From positions 62,001-126,000 of the forward strand of contig CADANF010000001.1 in the NCBI GenBank assembly GCA_902789175.1: 64,000 nucleotides of DNA, in the 5' to 3' direction. The position numbers were made by a program, and so were the translations under genes. This document shows positions 25,767 to 34,912 of the stretch, in pieces. The notes under the pieces are model-generated. The model was not told the origin of the DNA and searched no databases. It worked only from the letters and a program-made list of their open reading frames with translations. This stretch comes from an uncultured Lachnospiraceae bacterium (lineage in GTDB: Bacteria > Bacillota > Clostridia > Lachnospirales > Lachnospiraceae). The stretch's first letter is position 1, and each line of letters begins with the position of its first letter.

Positions 25767-26441
25767 ATGGCAGATACAAAAATCTTGGTGGTTGATGATG
25801 AACCTAGAATGAGAAAACTCGTAAAAGATTTCCTTGTAAAAAAAGATTATATTGTAATCGAGGCAGGAGATGGGGAAGAGGCTTACGATAAATTCGTTGA
25901 GACAAAAGACATTTCCCTTGTCATTATGGATGTAATGATGCCGAAGATGGATGGTTATGAGACCAGTGAAGAGATAAGAAAGATCTCTAAAGTGCCTATA
26001 ATAATGTTAACTGCTAAATCTGAAGAAAAAGATGAACTTCGTGGTTTTGAAATCGGAGTTGATGAATATATTACTAAACCATTTTCTCCAAAGATTTTAG
26101 TAGCCAGAGTTGAGGCTGTTCTTCGCCGTTACCAGACCAGTGATGAGAATTCGATAATTGTTGCTGGAAATATCAAGCTTGATGCTACAGCACATAAGGT
26201 TACAGTAGATGGAAATTTAATAGATCTTTCATTTAAGGAATTTGAACTTCTGAATTACTTCATGGTAAATCAGGGAGTTGCATTATCAAGAGAAAAAATC
26301 CTCAATAATGTCTGGAATTATGATTATTTTGGAGATGCCAGAACTATTGATACACATGTAAAGAAACTTCGTGCAAAGCTTGGAGAAAGTGGCAAATTTA
26401 TAAAGACTATCTGGGCTCTGGGTTACAAGTTTGAGGTATAA
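25767..26441 (+). CDS. OmpR/PhoB-family response regulator
   Basis: 224 residues. The N-terminal receiver has phospho-acceptor Asp in VIMDVMMPKMDGY, the Ser/Thr switch in IIMLTAKSE and the Lys in YITKPFSP. The C-terminal winged helix (LSFKEFELLNYFMVN, RTIDTHVKKLRAKLGE, GLGYKF-like end) binds DNA. The sensor kinase follows after 14 bases. Target genes are unknown; phosphorylation by that kinase is the expected activation. Confidence 0.94.
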   Translation: MADTKILVVDDEPRMRKLVKDFLVKKDYIVIEAGDGEEAYDKFVETKDISLVIMDVMMPKMDGYETSEEIRKISKVPIIMLTAKSEEKDELRGFEIGVDEYITKPFSPKILVARVEAVLRRYQTSDENSIIVAGNIKLDATAHKVTVDGNLIDLSFKEFELLNYFMVNQGVALSREKILNNVWNYDYFGDARTIDTHVKKLRAKLGESGKFIKTIWALGYKFEV

Positions 26442-26455
26442 ATAAGGATTGATAA

Positions 26456-28030
26456 ATGAATACCGTAACAAGAAATGAAATCAGCTTAAAAATGAAATAC
26501 GGGTATAAGAATTCAGTTAGATTCAGGATCATTGGAATTACAGTATCGATTACCATTGCAATTGTTTGTGTTGCGTGGATCATAAGCAGGTTTATGATAG
26601 AAGATTTTTATCTTATCAATGCAAAGAAAACTTTGGTAGATACATTTTATTCCTGTAATGATTTTGTTAAGTCCATTGAAAATGATGATAGTCTTGAAGT
26701 TAATGGCGTAGGAGATTTCTATGGGAACGTAAAAAACTCGGGAAATTCCCTTATTGTCATAATTAATAAAGAGAATATGCAGATATATTCATCGGCATAT
26801 ATCAACAGGAAGATGTCTCTTTCAATTCAGAGTATCGTAGAAAACAATGATTTTGGAATGATCAGCAGGACGCCGGAGAGATATATCATTAAATTATCTT
26901 CTATCTCAGATAACCTTTTTGATTATAACGGAGATGGAATTGATGATACGAGTCTTGGTTCTACCCTTGATCTATACGGAGTTCTTGATAATGGAAACAT
27001 TGTCATATTGAGAAGAAATTTTGAAACCTTAAATACAAGTATGCAGTTTGCGGCTAAGTTTTTTACTATAGCTACGTTTGCACTTATCCTTCTTGAAACA
27101 TTTGCACTCCTTATCCTGACTCACAGATTTACAGCTCCAATAATTGAAATGAGCCAGATCGCTGACAGGATGACAAAACTTGATTTTGATGCAAAGGTTC
27201 AGGTTAAAACTGATGATGAGATAGGACGTCTTGGTAAAAGTATGAATAAGCTTTCTACCACACTTGAAGAAAATATCTCCAAGTTAAAATCTGCCAATCT
27301 TCAATTGCAAAATGATCTCGAAGAAAAAGATAAACTTGAGTCTATGCGTTCAGAATTTTTATCTCATGTATCTCATGAATTAAAGACACCTATTGCGTTG
27401 ATACAGGGATATGCTGAAGGCTTAAGTGATGGTGTTACGGATGATCCGGAATCCATGAAGTATTATATTGATGTAATTAAAGATGAAGCTGAAAAAATGA
27501 ATACTCTTGTTATGAAGCTTTTAGATCTTAATGAATTGGAATATGGTAAGACACTGAGCATTGAAAGATTTAATATAACTGATCTTGTAAATGATGTTGT
27601 TGCGGCAAATAAACTTCCAATGCAGCAAAAAAATATCAAATTCCGTTTTGATGAACCGGAGATGATCTCAGTATGGGCTGATGAATTTATGATAGAAGAG
27701 GTATTTACCAATTATTTAAGCAATGCCATCCATTATGCAAAAGAAGGCGGTACAATACGTGTTTGGTATGAAAAGCAGGATGAATCCGTCAGAGTCAACG
27801 TCTTTAATGAAGGAGATCGGATCGCTGAAAAAGATATCAATAAGGTATTTATCAAATTCTATAAAGCTGATGAGGCAAGAACAAGAAGCTATGGAGGTTC
27901 TGGTATTGGTCTTTCAATAGTTGAAGCTATAATGAGATCACATCAGCAGGATTATGGCGTATATAACGTGGATAATGGTGTTGTATTCTATTTTGAATTA
28001 AATACCAGAGGCGATAAAGTTGACAAATAA
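26456..28030 (+). CDS. Membrane sensor histidine kinase with an EF-hand-like loop in the sensor domain
   Basis: 524 residues. Transmembrane helices lie near 22-46 and 200-222, with an extracytoplasmic sensor of about 150 residues between them. A HAMP domain, HisKA with the phospho-histidine in SHELKTPIALIQGYAEGL (near 305), and an HATPase domain (N-box NYLSNAIHYA, G-box YGGSGIGLSIVEA) follow. The sensor contains DYNGDGIDD at about residue 156, which fits a DxNxDGxxD calcium-binding loop; calcium sensing is only a possibility. It forms an operon with the OmpR-type regulator. Confidence 0.93.
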   Translation: MNTVTRNEISLKMKYGYKNSVRFRIIGITVSITIAIVCVAWIISRFMIEDFYLINAKKTLVDTFYSCNDFVKSIENDDSLEVNGVGDFYGNVKNSGNSLIVIINKENMQIYSSAYINRKMSLSIQSIVENNDFGMISRTPERYIIKLSSISDNLFDYNGDGIDDTSLGSTLDLYGVLDNGNIVILRRNFETLNTSMQFAAKFFTIATFALILLETFALLILTHRFTAPIIEMSQIADRMTKLDFDAKVQVKTDDEIGRLGKSMNKLSTTLEENISKLKSANLQLQNDLEEKDKLESMRSEFLSHVSHELKTPIALIQGYAEGLSDGVTDDPESMKYYIDVIKDEAEKMNTLVMKLLDLNELEYGKTLSIERFNITDLVNDVVAANKLPMQQKNIKFRFDEPEMISVWADEFMIEEVFTNYLSNAIHYAKEGGTIRVWYEKQDESVRVNVFNEGDRIAEKDINKVFIKFYKADEARTRSYGGSGIGLSIVEAIMRSHQQDYGVYNVDNGVVFYFELNTRGDKVDK

Positions 28031-28095
28031 CTCTAGAGTTTATTAAAATTATAGAGGAAATTAATTATAAAGGTGAGTATTTAGGAGGGTTTAAA

Positions 28096-28314
28096 ATGAA
28101 AAAAGATGTATTCGTGGAATTCTATGGCGAACAGGTAAGAGAAGCAGATCTTATTGCTGAAGCAAAAAGAATCTGGGAAGCTGCCGGAAACAAAATAGAA
28201 AAGCTTACTTCAATAAAGCTTTTCCTTAAGCCGGAAGATGACAGAGTATATTATGTATTTAATGATAGTGAATCTGGTTCATTTCCTATCATAAATACAC
28301 AGAATGATTTCTAA
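28096..28314 (+). CDS. Small DUF6465-like protein
   Basis: 72 residues starting KKDVFVEFYGEQVREADLIA, with SIKLFLKPEDDRVYYVFND. It resembles DUF6465 proteins of Lachnospiraceae (from memory of family pattern); function unknown. AGGAGGG is well placed before the ATG and a strong terminator follows, so it is a genuine short gene. Confidence 0.75.
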   Translation: MKKDVFVEFYGEQVREADLIAEAKRIWEAAGNKIEKLTSIKLFLKPEDDRVYYVFNDSESGSFPIINTQNDF

Positions 28315-28331
28315 TTCTAATTGATCTTTAT

Positions 28332-28366
28332 GGGGAAGAGTAAATCTCTTCCCCCTTTCTTTTTTA
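28332..28366 (+). terminator. Strong terminator behind the DUF6465-like gene
   Basis: GGGGAAGAG (28332-28340) and CTCTTCCCC (28346-28354) around TAAAT, then a C/T-rich run ending in TTTTTT. Confidence 0.88.
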
Positions 28367-28465
28367 TATAAAAAAATTTTTTTGGTTTTACTTGATAACC
28401 TTAATATTTTATGTAAAAATAAGAAACGTTATTATTGATATGGATAACTTAGAGAGGATGACCGT

Positions 28466-29071
28466 ATGATAGCAATACTTGATTATGATGCTGGTAATAT
28501 TAAAAGCGTTGAAAAAGCAATCGAATATCTTGGAGAAGAATGCATTGTTACTCGTGACAGGCATGAGATTATGAAGGCTGATAAAGCTATCCTTCCAGGT
28601 GTTGGCAGCTTTGGAGATGCTATGGATAAAATAAGAAGATATGGTTTAGAAGAAGTTATCCATGAATTTATTGACACTAAGAAACCTTTTCTTGGAATCT
28701 GTCTTGGACTTCAGGTTCTATTTGAAGAAAGTGAAGAAACTCCGGGAGTTAAAGGACTTGGTATATTAAAGGGAAAGATTCATCGTATTCCTGATTCAAA
28801 GGACACTCCGGTTCCACAGATAGGATGGAATGATCTTTGCATAAAAGAAGGTGCGACTCTTTTCAAAGGATTAGAAAATAAGCCATATGTTTATTTCGTT
28901 CATTCTTATTATTTAAAGGCTGAGAACAGAGAAGATGTTGCAGCTTCTACAAATTATTCTGTAGATATAGATGCATCAGTTGAAAGAGAAAATGTATATG
29001 CATGTCAGTTCCATCCGGAAAAGAGTTCGGATGTGGGACTGAAGATACTTAAGAACTTTATTGAATTATAA
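28466..29071 (+). CDS. hisH: Imidazole glycerol phosphate synthase, glutaminase subunit
   Basis: 201 residues, a class I glutamine amidotransferase. Nucleophile Cys is in FLGICLGLQ (near residue 79); the His-Glu pair is in QFHPEKSSD at the C-terminus; an oxyanion-strand motif is LPGVGSFGDAM. It supplies ammonia to HisF. GAGAGGATGA precedes the start. hisF follows after 15 bases. Confidence 0.95.
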   Translation: MIAILDYDAGNIKSVEKAIEYLGEECIVTRDRHEIMKADKAILPGVGSFGDAMDKIRRYGLEEVIHEFIDTKKPFLGICLGLQVLFEESEETPGVKGLGILKGKIHRIPDSKDTPVPQIGWNDLCIKEGATLFKGLENKPYVYFVHSYYLKAENREDVAASTNYSVDIDASVERENVYACQFHPEKSSDVGLKILKNFIEL

Positions 29072-29086
29072 TTCGGGAGAGAAATA

Positions 29087-29848
29087 ATGCATACAAAGAG
29101 AATAATCCCATGCCTGGATGTTAAGGATGGAAGAGTTGTTAAAGGTGTAAATTTTGTTGATCTAATTGATGCAGGAGACCCGGTTTTATGCGGAAAAGCT
29201 TATGATCTTGCTGGAGCAGATGAGCTGGTTTTCCTTGATATCACAGCTTCTTCTGATAGAAGAAATATAGTTACTGATATGGTAAGACGTGTTGCCGAAA
29301 CAGTATTTATACCATTTACAGTTGGTGGTGGAATAAGGACTGTTGATGATTTTAAGGCAATCCTAAGAGAAGGAGCTGATAAGGTTTCTATAAATTCTTC
29401 AGCTATTGATAATCCTGATCTTATATCTGAGGCTGCTGATAAGTTTGGAAGTCAGTGCGTTGTTGTTGCCATAGATGCAAGAAGATGTAAGGATAGAGAT
29501 GGCTGGACTATTTATAAAAACGGTGGAAGGCTTGATATGGGCATTGATGCAATAGAATGGGCAGCTGAATGTGAGAAACGCGGAGCCGGTGAGATACTTC
29601 TTACCAGTATGGACTGCGATGGTACTAAGGCTGGATATGATATCGAACTTACTAATACTATTGCAGAGATGGTAAATATACCGGTTATTGCATCCGGTGG
29701 AGCTGGAAATAAAGAACATTTTTATGATGCTCTTACAAAAGGTCATGCAGATGCAGCTCTTGCAGCTTCTTTATTTCATTTTAATGAGCTAAAGATAAAG
29801 GATTTAAAAGAATATCTTAAGAATAAAGGCGTATCAGTTAGATTATGA
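29087..29848 (+). CDS. hisF: Imidazole glycerol phosphate synthase, cyclase subunit
   Basis: 253 residues, a TIM barrel. Phosphate and substrate motifs are visible: [46 protein letters not shown] and VIASGGAG. Catalytic Asp residues are in the first and fifth strands (LDVKDG, TSMDCDG). With HisH it makes IGP and AICAR. The stop overlaps the next start (ATGA), linking the GNAT gene to this operon. Confidence 0.96.
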   Translation: MHTKRIIPCLDVKDGRVVKGVNFVDLIDAGDPVLCGKAYDLAGADELVFLDITASSDRRNIVTDMVRRVAETVFIPFTVGGGIRTVDDFKAILREGADKVSINSSAIDNPDLISEAADKFGSQCVVVAIDARRCKDRDGWTIYKNGGRLDMGIDAIEWAAECEKRGAGEILLTSMDCDGTKAGYDIELTNTIAEMVNIPVIASGGAGNKEHFYDALTKGHADAALAASLFHFNELKIKDLKEYLKNKGVSVRL

Positions 29849-30264
29849 TTAAATATATTGAAAAAAAATTAAGTGTTGAGGAATATCTTTCTCTTAGAGA
29901 GGCTGTAGGTTGGAAAAGGCTTACTGATAGACAGGCAAGTCTTGCCATAAATAACAGCCTTTATATGGTAGGAGTTTATGATGATGATAAACTCATCGGA
30001 ATGGGACGTATTGTAGGAGATGGAGGAGTTATCTGCTATATTCAGGATCTTATCATTCTTACAGAATACCGTAAAAGAGGAATAGGTTCTGTTCTAATCA
30101 AATATTTAAAGGATTATGTATCATCCCTTACAATGGAGGGGGAAGAAATGATGCTGGATCTGATGTGTGCAAAAGGAAGAGAGAATTTCTATATTGAAAA
30201 TGGATTTATAGAAAGACCAAATGAAAAATTAGGGCCGGGTATGATTTCATACATCAAAAAATAG
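29845..30264 (+). CDS. GNAT-family N-acetyltransferase
   Basis: 139 residues. The acetyl-CoA motif is [17 protein letters not shown], preceded by the strand CYIQDLIIL. It overlaps hisF by four bases, so it is translationally coupled. The substrate is unknown; the opening [18 protein letters not shown] is common in small GNAT proteins of Firmicutes. Last gene of the hisHF transcript, ended by an unusually long hairpin. Confidence 0.88.
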   Translation: MIKYIEKKLSVEEYLSLREAVGWKRLTDRQASLAINNSLYMVGVYDDDKLIGMGRIVGDGGVICYIQDLIILTEYRKRGIGSVLIKYLKDYVSSLTMEGEEMMLDLMCAKGRENFYIENGFIERPNEKLGPGMISYIKK

Positions 30265-30281
30265 ATATAACGGACGCCATA

Positions 30282-30357
30282 ATTAAATAGACGCGAATGA
30301 ATCCCATCAGCGGGCTAAAACATGCCCTTTGATGGGATTCATTCGCGTCTTTATTTA
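30282..30357. terminator. Very long bidirectional hairpin between converging genes
   Basis: The arms 30289-30309 and 30330-30350 are perfect 21-base inverted copies. The 20-base loop contains a further GGGC/GCCC pairing. Outer AT-rich flanks (ATTAAAT and ATTTAAAT) extend the symmetry and provide T tracts for both strands. Confidence 0.82.
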
Positions 30358-30435
30358 AATTTTGGCTGGTTATGTATGCTCTGTAAAAATGAATTATGAA
30401 ATCGAAATATAGGGACTTTATAAAACCGCAGTTAT

Positions 30436-31392
30436 TTAATCTTCGATTGCAACAAGTTCTATCTTGAAGTTGAGGGCTTTGCCTGCAAGTTCATGGTTTG
30501 CATCGAAAGTGATCATAGTATCATCTTTTTCTGATACAACTACTGGGAAACGCTGTCCATAGCTGTTAGAAAGTACGATATGATCTCCAATACTCAGTTT
30601 TTCAGAACCGGGAATTTCTGATTGTTCTACCTTAAGGATAGCCTTAGGATCTCTTTCGCCATATGCTTCTTCAGGAAGAAGATGGATCTCTTTTGTTTCG
30701 CCAATAGCCATTTCAACTACAGCTTTATCAAAACCTGCGATCATCATGCCTGTTCCGCATACAAACTGAAGTGGTTCATTTCTATCATAAGATGAGTCGA
30801 ATTTAGTTCCATCATCAAGAGTGCCTGTATAATGAACGCTGACAATCTTTCCGGCATTAGGTCCTTCGAAGATTATAGGACGTGACTTTGGATCCATACA
30901 ACCGCCGCAGCCGTTGCCACAGCCACCGCAGCCTTCATCGCTGCCACAGCCACCGCAGCCTTCATCGCTACTACAGCCACCGCAGCCTTCATCACTGCCA
31001 CAACCGCAGCCTTCATTGCTGCTACAGCTGCACCCCTCAGCACTGCCACAGCCACCATCTTCATGGTGATTACAGTTAACTCCTTCGGATGTAAGGTTTC
31101 CTGCAAGAAAATCCTTTACAGCCTGATTTGCATCGCCACTGGCACCTGAGATTACATGAATTCCTTCTTCTGCAAGAGCATTTTTTGCGCCTTCGCCAAG
31201 ACCGCCGCAGATAACTACATCAATATCATAATCTGAAAGAAGAGGGGCGAGAGCCTCATGTCCTTCACCATCTGTAGTTATAAGTTCACAATTATCTATT
31301 TCATTTCCATCAACTTCATATATTTTAAATTCTTTAGTCTTTCCAAAGTGCTGAAAAACAAGTCCGTCTTCATATGTTACTGCTATTCTCAT
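30436..31392 (-). CDS. Fusion: NifX/NifB-like domain, Cys/Gly-rich linker and SlyD-type FKBP prolyl isomerase
   Basis: 318 residues in three parts. Residues 1-105 match the dinitrogenase iron-molybdenum cofactor family (MRIAVTYEDGLVFQHFGKTK, then VVICGGLGEGAKNAL). Residues 107-165 hold 14 cysteines in Gly-rich repeats, including three SDEGCGGC-type nonapeptides and a leading NHHED, probably metal-binding. Residues 178-318 form an FKBP domain with the inserted flap typical of SlyD (VSVHYTGTLDDGTKFDSSYD, then MIAGFDKAVVEMAIGETKEI). SlyD proteins usually carry metal-binding residues at their C-terminus; here the metal-rich part lies before the isomerase. AAAGGAT precedes the ATG. No nitrogenase or hydrogenase genes are nearby, so its partner is unknown. 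Confidence 0.9.
   Translation of the reverse strand: MRIAVTYEDGLVFQHFGKTKEFKIYEVDGNEIDNCELITTDGEGHEALAPLLSDYDIDVVICGGLGEGAKNALAEEGIHVISGASGDANQAVKDFLAGNLTSEGVNCNHHEDGGCGSAEGCSCSSNEGCGCGSDEGCGGCSSDEGCGGCGSDEGCGGCGNGCGGCMDPKSRPIIFEGPNAGKIVSVHYTGTLDDGTKFDSSYDRNEPLQFVCGTGMMIAGFDKAVVEMAIGETKEIHLLPEEAYGERDPKAILKVEQSEIPGSEKLSIGDHIVLSNSYGQRFPVVVSEKDDTMITFDANHELAGKALNFKIELVAIED
30916..30996 (-). repeat. 27-base tandem repeat encoding the Cys-Gly nonapeptides
   Basis: Three units of 27 bases, nearly identical at DNA level, encode the SDEGCGGC-type repeats of the fusion protein. Degenerate copies flank them. Such repeats can change copy number by slippage. Confidence 0.8.
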
Positions 31393-31515
31393 TATTAAAT
31401 CCTTTCAAAATCTGCATTTATTAAGATGCTGCATATTTAAGCAGACACCCTAATATTATATAAAAGAATCAAAAGAAATAAAAGAAAAATTTTCTAGGAT
31501 TAATGTCATTTGAGA

Positions 31516-31524
31516 TGATATAAT
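31516..31524 (+). promoter_or_regulatory. Extended -10 promoter candidate of the TrmH-type gene
   Basis: TGATATAAT gives a perfect TATAAT (31519-31524) with the upstream TG of an extended -10. No good -35 box is seen. A near-direct repeat of ATGAAA-AGTAAAAAGT lies in the leader (about 31571-31610). Confidence 0.45.
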
Positions 31525-31632
31525 AACATGAAAATTATTAAATGAATTAAAATTAATGATCAGCTAAAAGATGAAATAGTAAAAAGTAAAAAATGAAAAT
31601 AGTAAAAAGTTTCGAGAGAAACGGGGAATAAT

Positions 31633-32475
31633 ATGCAGATTATAGAAATAAATGATTTTTCAGATAGAGAATTGGATATTTATGTAAGGCTTTCGGAAAA
31701 ACAGCTGCTTAATGGTATTGGAGGAAAGGATACATCAAGACCTTTGGAGAATATATTTATAGCTGAAAGTCCGAAAGTGATTGATAGAGCCCTTAGTGCA
31801 GGATATGAAGCGTTATCATTTCTAGTAGAAGATGGTATGATTTATGGTGAGACAAAAGAAGTTATCGAAAAAGCTGAAAATAAAGCAGGCGTTAAAGATA
31901 TAAAGGTTTTTACTGCGCCTGCTGAGATCATGGCTAAAATGGCAGGCTTTAAGCTTACCAGAGGAGCACTTTGTGCCATGAAGAGAAAAAGTCTGATAAA
32001 TTATAAGGAACTTATTAAAGATAAGAGAAGGATAGCGGTTTTAGAGGGCGTTGTGAATCCGACTAATGTGGGTGCTATTATTAGAAGTGCTGCTGCTCTT
32101 GGAATCGAAGCTGTTCTTCTTACGCCGGATTCTTCGGATCCATTTTATAGAAGGGCATTAAGAGTTGGGATGGGAACTGCCTTTCAGATTTCCTGGACTT
32201 ATCTTGATAAATGTGATGACTATATTAAGGATCTTCATGACATAGGATTTAAGACAGTAGCCATGGCCTTAAGAGATAATACTATAGATTTTGATGATGA
32301 TAGATTAAAAGAAATAGATAAAATGGCAATTCTTCTGGGAACAGAAGGAGATGGACTAAAACAAAGAACAATAGATGATTCAGACTATACAGTAAAGATA
32401 CCTATGGCAAACGGAGTAGATTCTTTAAATGTTGCGGCCTGCAGTGCCCTTTGTTTCTATGAACTTACAAAATAG
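31633..32475 (+). CDS. TrmH-family RNA 2'-O-methyltransferase
   Basis: 280 residues. An N-terminal substrate-binding part of about 110 residues is followed by a SpoU/TrmH knot domain: NPTNVGAIIRSAAALGIEAV, AILLGTEGDGL and IPMANGVDSLNVA. These are the three SPOUT motifs for 2'-O-ribose methylation of rRNA or tRNA. The exact target cannot be told. CGGGGAA serves as binding site. It begins a run with the histidinol phosphatase gene 14 bases downstream. Confidence 0.9.
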   Translation: MQIIEINDFSDRELDIYVRLSEKQLLNGIGGKDTSRPLENIFIAESPKVIDRALSAGYEALSFLVEDGMIYGETKEVIEKAENKAGVKDIKVFTAPAEIMAKMAGFKLTRGALCAMKRKSLINYKELIKDKRRIAVLEGVVNPTNVGAIIRSAAALGIEAVLLTPDSSDPFYRRALRVGMGTAFQISWTYLDKCDDYIKDLHDIGFKTVAMALRDNTIDFDDDRLKEIDKMAILLGTEGDGLKQRTIDDSDYTVKIPMANGVDSLNVAACSALCFYELTK

Positions 32476-32489
32476 GAAGGATTAATAAA

Positions 32490-33263
32490 ATGTTAGCAAA
32501 TTATCATGCTCATACATGGCGTTGCCGTCATGCTTTTGGAACGGAAAGAGAATATATAGAAGAAGCGATAAAGGGCGGAATGAAATGTTTTGGTTTTTCG
32601 GATCATATACCTCAGGTATGGCCGGATGGCTATGACTCAGGCATGAGGATGACGCTGGATCAGCTTTCGGATTATGTTGAGACTATTACAGATCTGAAAA
32701 AAGAATATGCAAATGATATTAAGATATTTCTTGGGTTTGAGGCAGAGTATTATCCTGATTATTTCGATAAGATCATGGAAGAATTAAAGAAATATCCTGA
32801 AGTTGATTATATTATATTAGGGCAGCATTTTCTTTATAATGAGATCAACGCTCCGGCATCAGGTACTCCCACAAAAAGCGTAGATATTTTAGAGCAATAT
32901 GTTGATCAGACTATGGAAGCTTTAGAGACAGGGAAGTTCTCTTGTTTTGCACATCCTGATATCATTAATTTTACTGGAAATGATGAAGATTATTATTATC
33001 AGATGAAACGCATATGCCTTAAAGCTAAAGCAATGGATGTTCCATTAGAGATAAATTTTCTCGGATTTTTAGATGGAAGGATATATCCAAATCCAAAATT
33101 CTGGAAGATTGCGGGAGAAGTAGGAAATGAAGTGATATTCGGAGCAGACTGTCATTCAAAAGATATGGTGATAAATAAAAAATCTGAGGAACTTGCTTCT
33201 TTAATGGTTTCAAAATATAATCTTAAGCATATAGATTATTTAAAACTAAAGAAGGTTAATTGA
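32490..33263 (+). CDS. hisJ: PHP-family histidinol-phosphatase
   Basis: 257 residues. PHP metal ligands are visible in YHAHTWRCRHA, FGFSDHIP, LGFEAEYYPDY, ILGQHFLY, CFAHPDIINF and GADCHSKD. This matches the HisK/HisJ family that dephosphorylates histidinol phosphate, the step after HisC. It adds a fourth histidine gene in the window. GAAGGATT precedes the ATG. Confidence 0.9.
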   Translation: MLANYHAHTWRCRHAFGTEREYIEEAIKGGMKCFGFSDHIPQVWPDGYDSGMRMTLDQLSDYVETITDLKKEYANDIKIFLGFEAEYYPDYFDKIMEELKKYPEVDYIILGQHFLYNEINAPASGTPTKSVDILEQYVDQTMEALETGKFSCFAHPDIINFTGNDEDYYYQMKRICLKAKAMDVPLEINFLGFLDGRIYPNPKFWKIAGEVGNEVIFGADCHSKDMVINKKSEELASLMVSKYNLKHIDYLKLKKVN

Positions 33264-33291
33264 TACTATTAAAAGTAAGCAGGGGGGTTTT

Positions 33292-33693
33292 ATGATAAAA
33301 GAAAGAAAAGTCAAATGTCCTAGTTGTGGCAAAGTCTTTGATTATGATAAATGTCTAAGCCTTTGTCCTAAATGTGGAGAGTATTATGAGGGACCGGTGG
33401 AAGAACCGGAAGAGATAATTCCAGCAAAAGAATATAAAGTTGAAGAGAAAGACAAGATCACTGAGGATAAGAGGTTTTTAGATAGTCCTTATTACGATCT
33501 TTATAACCGTAAAAACAATATTCAAAGTCCGGCTTATCATGAAGAAAAGGATAGAAAAGCAAGAAAGGATATATTAAATATAGTATTAACAACCCTTGCT
33601 GTTTTTCTTATATTAACTGCGATCCTTTCTCTTATCGCAAGGGGACTTGTTACATATTTTTTCTTATGGTTGATCCAGTTGTTTAGAGGATAG
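33292..33693 (+). CDS. Zinc-ribbon membrane protein of unknown function
   Basis: 133 residues. An N-terminal zinc ribbon has Cys pairs at about 9/12 and 25/28 (CPSCGKVF, LCPKCGEYY). A charged middle and one C-terminal hydrophobic helix (about 99-125) follow. It is a tail-anchored layout with the ribbon inside the cell. Start behind AGGGGGG. The next gene starts one base after the stop codon. Function unknown. Confidence 0.78.
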   Translation: MIKERKVKCPSCGKVFDYDKCLSLCPKCGEYYEGPVEEPEEIIPAKEYKVEEKDKITEDKRFLDSPYYDLYNRKNNIQSPAYHEEKDRKARKDILNIVLTTLAVFLILTAILSLIARGLVTYFFLWLIQLFRG

Positions 33694-33694
33694 A

Positions 33695-34870
33695 ATGGAT
33701 AAAGAATATTATACATCAGGACAGTTTGCCAGTAAGGCTCATGTTACTTTAAGAACAATACGTTTTTATGATCAAAAAGATATATTAAAACCATCTTTTC
33801 ACACTGAGTCAGGAAACAGGTTATATACAGATAAGGATTTTGCAAAATTACAGCAGATCCTCCTTTTAAAATATCTCGGATTTTCTCTTGAAGAGATAAA
33901 AGAAATGACTTTGTCTTCATTTGATACTTATTCATTAAAAGAATCTCTTAAGCTTCAGAAAAGACTGGTTAAGGAAAAGATAGAAGAAATGGAAGAAATG
34001 ACTAAGGCCATTGATTCTACCTATGAGATGTTAGATAAAAATCAGCAGATCAATTGGAATGATATGATGAATCTTATACATCTAACTGCTATGGAAAGAA
34101 GTTTGGCAGAACAGTATAAGAATTCTGCTAATATTTCAGCAAGGATCAGGCTTCATACTGATTTTTCTACTAATAAAGAAGGCTGGTTTCCATGGATCGT
34201 AAAAAATTCAGGCATTAAGTCCGGTATGAAAATCTTAGAAGTAGGATGTGGAAGTGGAGCCATTTGGAAAGAAACAATAGATTCCCTGCCTAAAAAATTA
34301 AAGATCGTTCTTTCTGATATTTCAGATGGAATGGTAAGAGAAGTTAAGAAAGAATTTGATGATGATCCGAGATTTTCATTTGATATATGTGACTGTCAGA
34401 AGACAAGGTATAAGGATGAAACATTTGATATTGTCTATGCTAATCATGTATTCTTTTATTGCGAAGATATAAAAAAGACATTAAAAGAAATAAGAAGGAT
34501 ATTAAAACCGGGTGGGAAGCTTATATGTTCAACCTATGGCAGAAATCATATGAAAGAAATAACGGAGCTTGTACAGAAGTTTAATAAAGAGATCGTTCTT
34601 TCAGCAGAAAAATTATATGATGTATTTGGACTTGAAAATGGATCAAAGATGCTTAAGCCTTATTTTAAGAATATAAGAAAAGAGATATATGAGGATTCTA
34701 TTGAGATAAATGAGTCAGAACCAATACTTTCCTATATACTTTCCTGTCATGGAAATCAGAATCGTTATATCCTGAATAAATATAAGGAATTTAAGGATTA
34801 TGTGGAAGAAAAGACAGAATGCGGCTTTCACATAACAAAAGAAGCAGGAATATTTATCTGCGAAAAATAA
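33695..34870 (+). CDS. MerR-type regulator fused to a SAM-dependent methyltransferase
   Basis: 391 residues. Residues 1-75 are a MerR winged helix (YTSGQFASKAHVTLRTIRFY, then RLYTDKDFAKLQQILLLKYL), with a dimerising helix up to about 115. From about 140 a class I methyltransferase follows: motif I LEVGCGSGAIW (near 180), later DIVYANHVFFYC and LKPGGKLICSTYG. The methyltransferase could act as a ligand sensor or modify the inducer. No terminator follows, and the rfb promoter lies 40 bases downstream with a MerR-like 19-base spacer, so it may control the polysaccharide operon (inference). Confidence 0.88.
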   Translation: MDKEYYTSGQFASKAHVTLRTIRFYDQKDILKPSFHTESGNRLYTDKDFAKLQQILLLKYLGFSLEEIKEMTLSSFDTYSLKESLKLQKRLVKEKIEEMEEMTKAIDSTYEMLDKNQQINWNDMMNLIHLTAMERSLAEQYKNSANISARIRLHTDFSTNKEGWFPWIVKNSGIKSGMKILEVGCGSGAIWKETIDSLPKKLKIVLSDISDGMVREVKKEFDDDPRFSFDICDCQKTRYKDETFDIVYANHVFFYCEDIKKTLKEIRRILKPGGKLICSTYGRNHMKEITELVQKFNKEIVLSAEKLYDVFGLENGSKMLKPYFKNIRKEIYEDSIEINESEPILSYILSCHGNQNRYILNKYKEFKDYVEEKTECGFHITKEAGIFICEK

Positions 34871-34912
34871 TGAAGAAATAATAAGAAAAATAAAGAAAAT
34901 AAAAAATAATAC

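Noticed and set aside
30916-30996. Short tandem repeats that could suggest a CRISPR-like or satellite array
   Set aside because: They have no spacers and lie wholly in frame within the Cys-Gly part of the minus-strand fusion protein.
30882-31079. Plus-strand open frame rich in His and Ser opposite the fusion gene
   Set aside because: It is the mirror of the Cys/Gly repeat codons, with no ribosome site; the minus-strand reading has clear domains on both sides.
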